Source: Clostridiales bacterium | GTDB lineage: Bacteria; Bacillota; Clostridia; Christensenellales; Aristaeellaceae | Reading direction: 5' to 3' | Assembly (NCBI GenBank): GCA_015056155.1 | Contig: SVGU01000010.1 | Span: forward strand, 1 to 49,519 | DNA length: 49,519 nt | Shown: piece after piece, positions 36,281 to 44,542 of the stretch | How the letters are laid out: every line of letters starts with the position of its first letter | Numbering within the stretch: position 1 is the stretch's first letter | Made by a program: the position numbers and the translations under genes | Notes under the pieces: model-generated | Databases searched by the model: none | Seen by the model: only the letters and a program-made list of their open reading frames with translations | Told to the model about the DNA's origin: nothing

Positions 36281-36955
36281 ATGCGCAAAGTTCTTTCGAT
36301 CCTGACAGCCCTGCTGCTGAGCGTGTGCGGGCTGGCGTTTATTCTGGACAACATCACCGATTCGGGGCTGATGCGCAGCCTGATGGAGCGCTATGCGCCG
36401 CCGGAAACGACGGGCCTGCCGGCGTCGGAATACACGCCGGTGACGGAGATGATCGACGGCTACATCCACGGCGAGGCCCAGACCTTCCAGCACATCTTCA
36501 CCGTCAATGGCGCGGAGTACGCCGCCTTCAACCAGAAGGAGCAGCGGCACATGGCGGACGTGCAGCAGCTGTTCCGCCTGTGTGACGGGCAGATCTGGGC
36601 GATCGTGACCATCGCGGCGGTCGCGGTGATTGCGGAGTGCCGTCTGTTCAGCGACGTTCGTACTCTGCGGGCCTTCCGGGGGACGCTGCTGGCGATCCTT
36701 GCGCTGGTGACGGCCCTCATCGTCCTGGCCTGCATTGACTTTGACGGCCTGTTCCGCCTGTTCCACCGGGTCGCCTTCACCAATGACCTGTGGCTGCTGG
36801 ATCCGCGGACCGATCTGCTGATCCGCCTGATGCCCCTTTCGTTCTTCATCAGCTATGCCGCCCTCATCGGCGTGCTCTGGCTGGCGGGGATGGCGGCGCT
36901 GCTGGCCGCGACGACCCTCCTGATCCGGAAAAAGAAAACCAATGAAGGGGAGTGA
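36281..36955 (+). CDS. lit: TIGR01906/DUF1461 family membrane protein, Lit-like lipoprotein transacylase
   Basis: 224 residues with five hydrophobic segments. The family signature is clear: NGAEYAAFNQKEQRHMADVQ outside the first helix, and LFHRVAFTNDLWLLDP with IRLMPLSFF in the second half. The characterised member in Enterococcus is Lit, which moves an acyl chain from the glyceryl to the N-terminus of lipoproteins, giving lyso-form lipoproteins that are weaker TLR2 ligands. The conserved His residues in QRHM and LFHRV are in place. Whether this protein does the same is inferred from the family. ATG is preceded by GAGAGGG, which is the end of the extragenic palindrome. tsaD starts 4 bp later. 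Confidence 0.85.
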   Translation: MRKVLSILTALLLSVCGLAFILDNITDSGLMRSLMERYAPPETTGLPASEYTPVTEMIDGYIHGEAQTFQHIFTVNGAEYAAFNQKEQRHMADVQQLFRLCDGQIWAIVTIAAVAVIAECRLFSDVRTLRAFRGTLLAILALVTALIVLACIDFDGLFRLFHRVAFTNDLWLLDPRTDLLIRLMPLSFFISYAALIGVLWLAGMAALLAATTLLIRKKKTNEGE

Positions 36956-36959
36956 TCCC

Positions 36960-38018
36960 ATGACCTATACCGAATCCGCCCTTGCGCAGGCGGAGGTCCT
37001 TCGCAGGAAGGACAGGGTGCGCATCCTCGCGCTGGAGACCTCCTGCGACGAGACGGCCGCGTCCATCGTGGAAAACGGCCGCACTATCGTGTCCAACGTG
37101 GTGTTCAGCCAGATCGACCTGCACGCGCTCTACGGCGGCGTGGTGCCGGAGATCGCCAGCCGCGCCCATGTGGAGGCCTGCGACCGGGTGATCGACGAGG
37201 TGCTGAAGGAGGCGGGCATGGCGCTGCAGGACGTGGACGCCCTCGCCGTGACCCACGGCCCGGGCCTTGTCGGCGCGCTGCTGACGGGCGTGAGCTGCAT
37301 GAAGGGCCTCTCCTACGCTGCGGACAAGCCCCTCATCCACGTCAACCACATTGAGGGCCATGTGAGCGCCAACTACATCTCCAACCCGGAGTTGAAGCCG
37401 CCCTTCGTGTGCCTGGTGGTGTCCGGCGGCCACAGCCACATCGTCCGCGTGAACGACTACGGCGACTACACCCTCCTGGGCCAGACCACCGACGACGCGG
37501 CGGGCGAGGCCTTCGACAAGGCGGCCCGCGTGCTGACCCTGCCGTACCCCGGCGGTCCCCGCATCGACGCGCTGGCGGAGGAGGGCGATCCGCATTTCAT
37601 GCAGCTGCCCCGTCCCCACACGCCCGGGCGCTATGACTATTCCTTCTCCGGCATGAAGACGGCCTTCCTCAACGCGGCCAACAAGATGGAAATGAAGGGC
37701 GAAAGCCTGCCGAAGGCGGACATGGCCGCATCCTTCCGGCACGCGGTGGTATCCGTGCTGGTGGAGAAGGCGATCCTCGCGGCGAAGGAGACGAACGCCC
37801 CCGCGCTGGCGATGGCCGGCGGCGTGAGCGCGAACCGCCTGCTGCGCCGGATGATGCAGGAGGAGGCGGACAAGGCCGGCATCCCCCTGTACATGCCCAG
37901 GCTGAACCTGTGCACCGACAACGCCGCGATGATCGCCTCGGCCGCCTATTTCCGGCTGCTGCGGGGCGAGACCGCGCCGCTGACGCTCAACGCGACCCCT
38001 GCTCTGCGACTGGTGTAA
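36960..38018 (+). CDS. tsaD: tRNA N6-threonylcarbamoyladenosine synthase, TsaD
   Basis: TsaD, with TsaB and TsaE, attaches threonylcarbamoyl to A37 of ANN-decoding tRNAs. 352 residues, slightly longer than usual because of a 27-residue N-terminal extension (MTYTESALAQAEVLRRKDRV) before the canonical ILALETSCDETAASIV. The metal-binding His pair is in HVNHIEGH, the ATP region is VVSGGHSHIV and DAAGEAFDKAARVL, and the C-terminal Asp is in LCTDNAAMI. Start ATG 36960 has GGGGAG at a suitable distance; an ATG at 36942 would overlap the previous gene more. tsaB and tsaE are not in the window. Confidence 0.95.
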   Translation: MTYTESALAQAEVLRRKDRVRILALETSCDETAASIVENGRTIVSNVVFSQIDLHALYGGVVPEIASRAHVEACDRVIDEVLKEAGMALQDVDALAVTHGPGLVGALLTGVSCMKGLSYAADKPLIHVNHIEGHVSANYISNPELKPPFVCLVVSGGHSHIVRVNDYGDYTLLGQTTDDAAGEAFDKAARVLTLPYPGGPRIDALAEEGDPHFMQLPRPHTPGRYDYSFSGMKTAFLNAANKMEMKGESLPKADMAASFRHAVVSVLVEKAILAAKETNAPALAMAGGVSANRLLRRMMQEEADKAGIPLYMPRLNLCTDNAAMIASAAYFRLLRGETAPLTLNATPALRLV

Positions 38019-38019
38019 G

Positions 38020-38150
38020 GTGATCGCTGATTTCTTCGGCAGCGACGCTGGCGATGTCTTTTCCGCCATCTGCTGCTTGTAAAAATCCCGATTTACCTCC
38101 AGTAAACCTTCGCTTTTTGCAATTGCATCTGACGAAAATTCATTCGTCAA
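38020..38150 (-). pseudogene. Possible gene remnant, 5' fragment with frameshift
   Basis: This patch is AT-richer than its surroundings. On the minus strand a GAGG site is followed after 7 nt by TTG and the reading MTNEFSSDAIAKSEGLLEVN, then RDFYKQQMA; beyond that the protein-like reading continues in another frame as KDIASVAAEEISDH and ends at the tsaD stop. This looks like the first 45 codons of a gene cut by a one-base change. A TGACGAA...TTCGTCA hairpin overlaps its start. No parent family is identified with certainty. Confidence 0.4.
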
Positions 38151-38196
38151 CGCACCGCCTCATTAAATCATCGCTTACTAAGGAGGAGAAAAACAG

Positions 38197-39159
38197 ATGA
38201 TGCAATCTCACGGAACGACGGGACGTAAACCCCAGATGCTGCTCAGCGCAGGCTTGTTCGCGGTGATCTGGATGGTCTGGACCCGGCTGGTCGGCGGCTA
38301 TGTCGTGTTCTGGCTCAAGAGCGGCGTGATGGACATGGTGGGCGACATCACCTTCCTCCAGATGCTGCTGTATCTGGCGATCGACGTGGCGGAGACGTGC
38401 CTGATGCTGGTGGTGATGCACAGGGTCGCGTTCTTCAGCAAGCGCCCGGTGTCCATCCTGTATCCGCTGATGACCTGTATTGCGGTGAAGTATGCGGCGA
38501 GCTACGGCGCGCAGTTCGTGCAGCTGCAGCTGGATCGTGAGCTCGTGTGGTCGCTGCAGGCGTCGCTTCGGCCCTATGTGGAAACTGTCTTCATGGCGTC
38601 GTATATCATCCTGCCGGTGCTGATCTGGGCGGTCATCGGTTCGGTGGTCAGAGAGCCGCGGCCCGGACACGGCGTGGCGCTGACGGTCCAGAGCGGCTGC
38701 GTCATGGTGGCGGTGATGTCTGCGGTATCGGCGTTCCTGACCCAGATCATGCTGTTCACAGTCATGACGATGGATACGATCAGCCTGATCTTCCAGTGGG
38801 CATGGCTGATCGACGCGGTCGGCCTGCTGCTGGTGCTGCTGAAGGGCGTGTATGCCGAAAAGAGGCTGGATTCTGCCGGTGCGGAGCAGGAGAGCAGCGC
38901 GGTCTTCGTCAGCAACGACAGCATCGACGTGCCGGACGCCCGGGAGACCAGGGAGGTCGAGTCCGGCTTCGGCCGCTTCGACCGCAGCGATTCTGACGAT
39001 GATGATCGCGGATTCGGGCTTTTTGGCCGCAATGATTTTGACAACGATGAGCGCGTCATCGCCCAGAGCAGCCGCGAGGCCATCCGCGTGATGGAGCACA
39101 ACGAGCTGGAGATGAAGCACGAGTGGAACTGCGACGATGACGAGAAGGGGCATCACTGA
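38197..39159 (+). CDS. Polytopic membrane protein of unknown function
   Basis: 320 residues. Five to six hydrophobic helices fill the first 220 residues (LLSAGLFAVIWMVWTRLVGG, FLQMLLYLAIDVAETCLMLV, ILPVLIWAVIG, CVMVAVMSAVSAFLTQIML, WAWLIDAVGLLLVLLKGVYA), followed by a strikingly acidic cytoplasmic tail (SDSDDDDRGFG, DNDER) ending in a charged stretch. AAGGAGGAG precedes the ATG. Its stop overlaps the GtrA start by one base (TGATG), so the two are co-translated and may act together. Family not recognised. Confidence 0.8.
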   Translation: MMQSHGTTGRKPQMLLSAGLFAVIWMVWTRLVGGYVVFWLKSGVMDMVGDITFLQMLLYLAIDVAETCLMLVVMHRVAFFSKRPVSILYPLMTCIAVKYAASYGAQFVQLQLDRELVWSLQASLRPYVETVFMASYIILPVLIWAVIGSVVREPRPGHGVALTVQSGCVMVAVMSAVSAFLTQIMLFTVMTMDTISLIFQWAWLIDAVGLLLVLLKGVYAEKRLDSAGAEQESSAVFVSNDSIDVPDARETREVESGFGRFDRSDSDDDDRGFGLFGRNDFDNDERVIAQSSREAIRVMEHNELEMKHEWNCDDDEKGHH

Positions 39160-39578
39160 TGAAGAACGCAAGCGAAACGACCAACAAGGATAACTCTGTC
39201 CTGCAGGCGGTGAAGTTCACGCTGTTCAGCCTGTCTGCGGGCGTGATCCAGCTGGGCAGCAACGCCATCTTCACCCACGTTTTCGGCTGGGAGAGCTGGT
39301 GGACGAGCTACCTGCCGGCGCTGATCCTCAGCGTCCTGTGGAACTTCACCTTCAACCGCAAATATACCTTCAAGCCCACCAACCACGTCGCCCGTGACAT
39401 GGCGCTGGTCGCGCTGTACTACGCGGTGTTCACCCCCGTCTCCATCTGGCTGGGCAACTGGCTGGAGGTGCTGGGCATCCCCGATCTGCTGGTGACGGTG
39501 ATCGTGATGCTGCTGAACTTCGTCACGGAGTTCCTCTTCCAGAAATTCGTCGTCTACCGCGGCGAAGCCGACGCCTGA
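39159..39578 (+). CDS. GtrA-family membrane protein
   Basis: 139 residues with four transmembrane helices in the GtrA pattern: QAVKFTLFSLSAGVIQLGSN, then SWWTSYLPALILSVLWNFTF followed by the family signature NRKYTFK, and two C-terminal helices ending FLFQKFVVYR. GtrA proteins are linked to flipping or supplying undecaprenyl-linked sugars for surface polysaccharides. No glycosyltransferase partner is adjacent; the nearest is the GT2-GT4 fusion 20 kb away. Translation is coupled to the 38197 gene. Confidence 0.9.
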   Translation: MKNASETTNKDNSVLQAVKFTLFSLSAGVIQLGSNAIFTHVFGWESWWTSYLPALILSVLWNFTFNRKYTFKPTNHVARDMALVALYYAVFTPVSIWLGNWLEVLGIPDLLVTVIVMLLNFVTEFLFQKFVVYRGEADA

Positions 39579-39592
39579 TCAATGGCATACAA

Positions 39593-39636
39593 AAACCGCT
39601 CCCCTGCGTCCGGAAGCCCGGGCAGGGGAGCGGTTT
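39593..39636. terminator. Bidirectional terminator between gtrA and recA
   Basis: 15-bp perfect stem AAACCGCTCCCCTGC (39593-39607) and GCAGGGGAGCGGTTT (39622-39636), A- and T-rich at the ends. Confidence 0.85.
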
Positions 39637-39661
39637 GCTGTTCAGTTGGTGCGGGAGGGGC

Positions 39662-40792
39662 TTATTCTTCGCCCAGCTCCTCCAGCAGCGCGAGGTCGTC
39701 CTCGTCGTCCTCGGGCATGTCGCCGACCTCCTCGGGCACGATCGGCGCGGAGGGATTGGCGAAGATCTCCGCGCGGATGATCGCGTCGATCTCGGCGGTG
39801 ATCTCAGGGTTGTCGCGCAGGAACAGGCGGGTGTTCTCGCGGCCCTGGCCGATGCGCTGATCCTTGTAGGAGAACCACGCGCCGGACTTGTGGATGATGT
39901 CGCGCTCCACGGCCATGTCCAGCAGGGTGCCTTCCTTGCTGATGCCCTCGCCGTAGACGATGTCGAACTCGGCCACGCGGAAGGGCGGGGCCACCTTGTT
40001 CTTCACGACCTTGACCTTGGTGTGGTTGCCCACGACCTCGCTGCCGTATTTGAGCTGCTCGCCGCGGCGCACGTCCAGACGGACGGAGGAATAGAACTTC
40101 AGCGCGCGGCCGCCGGGGGTGGTCTCGGGGTTGCCGTACATCACGCCGACCTTCTCGCGCAGCTGGTTGATGAACACGGCCACGCACCCGGTCTTGTTGA
40201 TGATACCGGCCAGCTTGCGCAGGGCCTGGGACATCAGGCGGGCCTGCAGACCCACGAAGGAGTCGCCCATTTCGCCGTCGATCTCGGCCTTGGGCACCAG
40301 CGCGGCCACGGAGTCGATGACGATCACGTCCAGCGCGCCGGAGCGCACCAGCGCCTCGACGATCTCGAGCGCCTGCTCGCCGGTGTCGGGCTGAGACACG
40401 TACAGCTCGTCGATATTCACGCCCAGCTTCTTGGCGTACACGGGGTCCAGCGCATGCTCCGCGTCCACGAAGGCTGCGATGCCGCCGGCCTTCTGGGCCT
40501 CGGCGACGATATGCAGCGCGACGGTGGTCTTACCGGAGGATTCCGGGCCGTAGATCTCCACGATGCGGCCGCGCGGAATGCCGCCCACGCCCAGCGCCGC
40601 GTCCAGCGTCAGACAGCCGGTGGGGATGACCTGCACGTTCTGTTCCGTCCGCTCGCCCAGCTTCATCACGGAGCCCTTGCCGAACTGCTTGTCCAGCGCG
40701 GTCAGCGCATATTCCAGCGCCTTGAGCTTCTCCTCCTGTGCGCCGGAGACGGGCGTGTTCTTTTCTGCCTTGGTGGTCTTCTTCGCTGCCAT
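39662..40792 (-). CDS. recA: Recombinase RecA
   Basis: RecA forms the filament for homologous recombination and triggers LexA self-cleavage. 376 residues. Walker [10 protein letters not shown] is at 82-90, Walker [13 protein letters not shown], the DNA-binding L1/L2 regions [10 protein letters not shown] and [15 protein letters not shown], and an acidic C-terminal tail ([16 protein letters not shown]) that restrains activity. The Lys/Thr-rich N-terminal extension ([12 protein letters not shown]) is longer than in many. ATG follows AAAGGAAG. The promoter overlaps an SOS box, as expected, and the leader contains a GTCAGG-GCGA-CCTGAC hairpin. Confidence 0.98.
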   Translation of the reverse strand: MAAKKTTKAEKNTPVSGAQEEKLKALEYALTALDKQFGKGSVMKLGERTEQNVQVIPTGCLTLDAALGVGGIPRGRIVEIYGPESSGKTTVALHIVAEAQKAGGIAAFVDAEHALDPVYAKKLGVNIDELYVSQPDTGEQALEIVEALVRSGALDVIVIDSVAALVPKAEIDGEMGDSFVGLQARLMSQALRKLAGIINKTGCVAVFINQLREKVGVMYGNPETTPGGRALKFYSSVRLDVRRGEQLKYGSEVVGNHTKVKVVKNKVAPPFRVAEFDIVYGEGISKEGTLLDMAVERDIIHKSGAWFSYKDQRIGQGRENTRLFLRDNPEITAEIDAIIRAEIFANPSAPIVPEEVGDMPEDDEDDLALLEELGEE

Positions 40793-40851
40793 AACAAACT
40801 TCCTTTCATCAAGTCAGGTCGCCCTGACGGTGCATTCATCAAGATGGTATC

Positions 40852-40880
40852 ATCTTAACATAGCGAACAAAAGTTTGCAA
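40852..40880 (-). promoter_or_regulatory. SOS-controlled promoter of recA
   Basis: Minus strand TTGCAA (40875-40880), 17-bp spacer, TAAGAT (40852-40857). The LexA-type box CGAACAAAAGTTTG (40864-40877, plus strand) matches the Gram-positive SOS consensus at 13 of 14 and sits between the two boxes. Confidence 0.8.
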
Positions 40881-40897
40881 GGGGAACACGCGAATTT
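40878..40897 (-). promoter_or_regulatory. 20-bp upstream element shared with uvrA
   Basis: CAAGGGGAACACGCGAATTT (plus strand) matches 22922-22941 at 19 of 20 positions and starts at the same distance (21 bp) from the -10 box. Confidence 0.6.
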
Positions 40898-40978
40898 TTC
40901 TTTCCGTCACAAGGCAGGGTTTTTCGCTGGAGGCGCGAACTCCGTTCTTCATAGCGTCACGCATACAGGAGGGATACG

Positions 40979-41854
40979 ATGCCGTATCTGTTTACACATT
41001 TCACCCGGGAGGACGAGGGCGGCGAGCAGGTGTATTTCAGCGTCAGCCCGGACGGCCTGCACTGGCAGGATCTGCGGGAGGGCCCTGCGCTGGTGTGGAA
41101 CCAGGGGGATCAGGGCGTGCGCGATCCGTTCATCGTGCAGCACCCGCTGACCGGCGAGTACTTCATCATGGCCACGGATCTGTGCATCCGCCGGCGGAAT
41201 CACCAGTGGGGCCCGGCCATCGAGTGCGGCAGCCGGGATGTGGTCTTCTGGTCGTCAAGGAATCTGGTGGACTGGTCGGAGCCGTGGAGCGTGACCCTCG
41301 CGCCGGAGGGAGCGGGCTGCGCCTGGGCGCCCGAAGCTGTGTGGGATGAGGAGCGTCAGGCCTTCCTGATCTTCTTTGCTGCCTACACCCACGACAACGG
41401 CGAGAGCCGGCACCGCATCTACGCCGCCCACACCGGGGATTTCCGCACCTTCTCCCCCGTGTTCAAGTACATTGAGTGGCCCGAGCATGTCATCGACACC
41501 ACCATCATCCATGAGGGCGGGATGTACTACCGCTTCTCCGCCTCCCATGACATCAAGGTGGACTGCGGCCCGGCGCTGCTGGGCGCATTCCGGCGGATTC
41601 ATATTCCGGCTGTCGAAGCCCTTGCAGGCGTTGAGGGGCCGGAGTGCTACCGCCTGCCTGACGGGCGCTGGTGCCTGATTGCAGACCGGATCCGCGAGAA
41701 CGCCGGGTATGTGCCCGTGGTGATCGACGATCCTGCCGCAGGGATCGCCCGCAGGCTGGAGGACAGTGAGTTCTGCTTCGGCGGACGGCTCAAGCGTCAC
41801 GGCGGCGTGGTCGCCATCTCTGAGGAAGAGTACCTGCGGCTGCTGAACCGATAA
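40979..41854 (+). CDS. Glycoside hydrolase family 43-like protein
   Basis: 291 residues, five-bladed beta-propeller type. Blade motifs VRDPFIVQHPLTGEYFIMATDL, SRDVVFWSSRNLVDWSEPW, CAWAPEAVWDEERQAFLIFF and DTTIIHEGGMYYRF match GH43/GH32-like enzymes that remove arabinose or xylose side chains. The catalytic Asp/Glu positions of characterised GH43 enzymes are plausible in VRDPF and APE but were not verified residue by residue. No signal peptide, so it would act on imported oligosaccharides. Single gene; ATG has AGGAGGG upstream. Confidence 0.8.
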   Translation: MPYLFTHFTREDEGGEQVYFSVSPDGLHWQDLREGPALVWNQGDQGVRDPFIVQHPLTGEYFIMATDLCIRRRNHQWGPAIECGSRDVVFWSSRNLVDWSEPWSVTLAPEGAGCAWAPEAVWDEERQAFLIFFAAYTHDNGESRHRIYAAHTGDFRTFSPVFKYIEWPEHVIDTTIIHEGGMYYRFSASHDIKVDCGPALLGAFRRIHIPAVEALAGVEGPECYRLPDGRWCLIADRIRENAGYVPVVIDDPAAGIARRLEDSEFCFGGRLKRHGGVVAISEEEYLRLLNR

Positions 41855-41865
41855 AGCGCATATCA

Positions 41866-41908
41866 AAACGGCTGCCGGAGATCACATTCCGACAGCAGTT
41901 TTTCGTTC
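41866..41908. terminator. Terminator between the GH43-like gene and mntP
   Basis: Imperfect stem CGGCTGCCGGA/TCCGACAGCAG followed by TTTTT on the plus strand; lies between convergent genes. Confidence 0.6.
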
Positions 41909-41920
41909 GGCAGGCAGGCA

Positions 41921-42481
41921 TTACAGCACGCCCAGCCCCTCCAGCAGGAACTTCACGCCCAGGCCGACCAGCACGACGCCGCCGGCAAGCTCGGCCTTCG
42001 ACTTGTACTTCGCGCCGAAGACGTTGCCGACCTTCAGGCCGATGGGGGACAGCACGCCCGTCGTCAGGGCGATCAGCGGCGCGGCGACGAGGATGTTCGC
42101 CCCCTGCAGGTTCAGCGTCACGCCCACGGCCAGCGCATCAATGCTCGTGGCGACGGCCAGGGTCAGCATCGTCCGGAAGCTGAAGGAATCGTCGATCTCC
42201 TCTTCCTCCCTGCCGAGGGCTTCGCGGATCATGTTGCCGCCGATGAAGACCAGCAGGGCGAAGGCAATATAGGCGCTGACGGATTCGATGTAGCCGGCGA
42301 AGATGGACGTGAGCGCAAAGCCGATCACCGGCATCAGCCCCTGGAAGCCGCCGAACCAGAGGCCGACCTTCAGCGCGTGCTTCGCCTCCGCCCGGCGCAC
42401 GGACAGCCCCTTGCAGATGGACACGGCAAAGGCGTCCATGCTCATGCTCACGGCGATCAGCAGCAGTTCAACAAATCCCAT
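41921..42481 (-). CDS. mntP: Manganese efflux pump MntP
   Basis: 186 residues, six transmembrane helices. MntP exports Mn(II). The two inverted-repeat halves each carry the metal-site helix: SMSMDAFAVSICKGLS in the first and VATSIDALAVGVTLNL in the second, and the Asp residues are intact. ATG 42481 follows AAGGAGG; the open frame extends 32 codons upstream but into the riboswitch terminator. A yybP-ykoY riboswitch in the leader agrees with this identity. Confidence 0.95.
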   Translation of the reverse strand: MGFVELLLIAVSMSMDAFAVSICKGLSVRRAEAKHALKVGLWFGGFQGLMPVIGFALTSIFAGYIESVSAYIAFALLVFIGGNMIREALGREEEEIDDSFSFRTMLTLAVATSIDALAVGVTLNLQGANILVAAPLIALTTGVLSPIGLKVGNVFGAKYKSKAELAGGVVLVGLGVKFLLEGLGVL

Positions 42482-42512
42482 GTGTGTATCCTCCTTGCAT
42501 ATCCCTATGCAC

Positions 42513-42574
42513 AAAAAAACGAGACTCATCACCCGTCCTTCTGTGCGGCACAGAAAACAACGGGTAAGTCTCGT
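42513..42574 (-). terminator. Riboswitch-controlled terminator before mntP
   Basis: Minus-strand ACGAGACTTACCCGT pairs with ACGGGTGATGAGTCTCG, followed by seven T. The 5' arm is also the 3' side of the aptamer, so manganese binding should release read-through. Confidence 0.8.
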
Positions 42575-42655
42575 CACAAAGTACAGTACCAGAGGGGAAT
42601 GCCCTCATTGTGTTGACACTGTCGCGCAGACGCGCCGACTACTCCCTTACTCAAG
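42560..42655 (-). ncRNA. yybP-ykoY manganese riboswitch
   Basis: In the mntP leader, minus strand: AAGGGAGTAG near 42650, then GTCAACACAATG about 42610-42620, CTCTGGTACTG, and GACGAGACTTACCCG, in the order of the conserved yybP-ykoY core (GGGGAGUAG, GUCAACAC, CUGGU, GAGACCUUACC-like). This class senses Mn(II) and switches on efflux genes. Edges are approximate. Confidence 0.85.
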
Positions 42656-42659
42656 GGGG

Positions 42660-42689
42660 AGCATACCATGCCGTCTGCGGGTTAGTCAA
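42660..42689 (-). promoter_or_regulatory. Promoter of mntP
   Basis: Minus strand TTGACT (42684-42689), 18-bp spacer, TATGCT (42660-42665). Transcription would begin just at the 5' edge of the aptamer. Confidence 0.6.
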
Positions 42690-42699
42690 CACAAACTGA

Positions 42700-42729
42700 T
42701 TTACAAACCCCGCGTACATGCTGTATAAT
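42700..42729 (+). promoter_or_regulatory. Sigma-A promoter of the adenine deaminase operon
   Basis: TTTACA (42700-42705), 18-bp spacer, perfect TATAAT (42724-42729), divergent from mntP. No purine riboswitch fits in the 50-nt leader. Confidence 0.7.
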
Positions 42730-42784
42730 GAAGAATACGATATGGAACGATCCCACACCGGCAGATGAAAGGAGCGGCACCCAC

Positions 42785-44515
42785 ATGGCACAGGCAAAGA
42801 CGCAGGCAGAGCGGATCGCGCTGAAGGTGCGGCGCAAGCAGCGGCTCGTCCGCGTGGCGCTGGGGCAGGAGAAGGCTGACCTGGTGCTGAAGAACGCGGA
42901 CTACATCAACGTTTTCACGGGCGAGATCTGCCATGGGGACATCGCGGTCGCCAACGGTCTGGTGGTCGGGATGGACGGGCAGTATGAGGGCGTGACGGAG
43001 GTGGACGTGTCCGGGCGGATCGTCGCGCCTGGGTTCATTGATGCGCATATCCATCTGGAGTCGAGCCTGGTGTCGCCTGCATCCTTTGCCAGGGCGGTCG
43101 TGCCCCACGGCACCACCACCGTCATCTGCGATCCCCACGAGATCGCCAATGTCTGCGGCACGGACGGCATGGACTACATGATCGCTGCCACCGAGGGGCT
43201 GCCGCTGGATGTGCACTTCATGCTGCCCTCCTGCGTGCCAGCAACGCCGATGGAGGAGAGCGGCGCGGCGCTGTCCTGGCGGGACATCAACGCATACTTC
43301 GACCATCCGCGGGTGCTGGGGCTGGCAGAGATGATGAATTACCCCGGCATCCTCATGGGCGACCGGAAAACGATCGAGAAGATCGTTGTTTCCCAGGCCT
43401 ATCACAAGAAGATCGACGGCCATGCGCCGGGGCTTTCCGGAAAGGCGCTCAACGCCTACATGTCCGCCGGCGTCTATTCCGACCACGAGTGCGACACCCT
43501 CGAAAACGCGCTGGAGAAGCTGCGCAAGGGTCAGTTCATCATGATCCGCGAGGGCACGGCGGCGCAGAATCTGGAGGCGCTCCTGCCGCTGCTGACGCCG
43601 CAGTACGCCCACCGCTGCATGTTCGCCACCGACGACAAGCACCCCGGCGACCTGCTGGACAAGGGGCATATCGACTACATCGTCCGCAAGGCCATCCGCC
43701 TGGGCGCGGACCCCATCCTGACCATCATCGTGGCGAGCCACTATGCGGCGCGCTACTTCCTGCTGAACAACAAGGGCGCGATCTCCCCCGGGTATCTGGC
43801 TGATTTCGTCGTGCTGGACGACCTGAAGAACGTGAACGTGGAGATGGTCTTCAAGCGCGGCCGCCTGGTGTATGACGGGGGCGCGGTCGCCATGGAGGAG
43901 CCGGCGATCGACCCGGATATCCTCGGCGGCGTGACCGGTACGGTGCACATGCCCCCGCTGACGGCGGAGCAGCTCGCGCTGGGCGATGCGCCGCTGATCG
44001 GCCTGATCCCCGGGCAGATCGTCACGGAGGATCTGGGGCGCGCGCAGGGCGTGGACACGGCGCAGGACGTGGTGAAGATGACCGTGTGCGAGCGGCATCA
44101 CCACACCGGGCATGTGGCCTCCTGCTATGTCAGGGGCTACGGATTGCGGTGCGGCGCGGTGGCGACCTCGGTGGCCCATGACAGCCACAACATCATCGCC
44201 TGCGGCGTGAACGACGTGGACATGGCGCTGGCGGTCAACCGCCTGCGGGAGCTGGGCGGCGGCATGGCAGTGGCGGAGGACGGCCGGATCGTGGCGGAGC
44301 TGGCGCTGCCGGTGGCGGGGCTGGTGACGGACCGCCCGCTGGAGGAGGTCAACGCGGCGCTGGAAAGGTGCAAGGCAGCCGCTGTCGAACGCGGCACCCA
44401 GCCGGGCATCGACCCCTTCATGACCATGAGCTTTGCAAGCCTGCCGGTCATCCCGACGCTCCGGCTGACCACCCGGGGCGTGATCGACGTGAACACGCAG
44501 ACCATCATCGAATGA
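42785..44515 (+). CDS. ade: Adenine deaminase
   Basis: 576 residues, amidohydrolase superfamily. It converts adenine to hypoxanthine and ammonia. Metal-site motifs: FIDAHIHLESSLVSP, the strand CDPHEIANVCG, HAPGLSGKALNAY and GVYSDHECDTL, MFATDDKHPGDLLDKGHID. The C-terminal domain (HMPPLTAEQLALGD onward, HHTGHVASCYVRGYGL) is typical of AdeC. A frame starts at 42728 but that codon lies in the -10 box, so ATG 42785 with AAAGGAG upstream is the start. First gene of a unit with the 44543 gene and the chromate transporter pair. Confidence 0.96.
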   Translation: MAQAKTQAERIALKVRRKQRLVRVALGQEKADLVLKNADYINVFTGEICHGDIAVANGLVVGMDGQYEGVTEVDVSGRIVAPGFIDAHIHLESSLVSPASFARAVVPHGTTTVICDPHEIANVCGTDGMDYMIAATEGLPLDVHFMLPSCVPATPMEESGAALSWRDINAYFDHPRVLGLAEMMNYPGILMGDRKTIEKIVVSQAYHKKIDGHAPGLSGKALNAYMSAGVYSDHECDTLENALEKLRKGQFIMIREGTAAQNLEALLPLLTPQYAHRCMFATDDKHPGDLLDKGHIDYIVRKAIRLGADPILTIIVASHYAARYFLLNNKGAISPGYLADFVVLDDLKNVNVEMVFKRGRLVYDGGAVAMEEPAIDPDILGGVTGTVHMPPLTAEQLALGDAPLIGLIPGQIVTEDLGRAQGVDTAQDVVKMTVCERHHHTGHVASCYVRGYGLRCGAVATSVAHDSHNIIACGVNDVDMALAVNRLRELGGGMAVAEDGRIVAELALPVAGLVTDRPLEEVNAALERCKAAAVERGTQPGIDPFMTMSFASLPVIPTLRLTTRGVIDVNTQTIIE

Positions 44516-44542
44516 TACAGCCGGAGGGCTGGGAGGAACACC

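Noticed and set aside
42729..42784. Purine riboswitch before adenine deaminase
   Set aside because: The leader from the likely start (about 42736) to the ATG is only about 50 nt and lacks the purine aptamer core.
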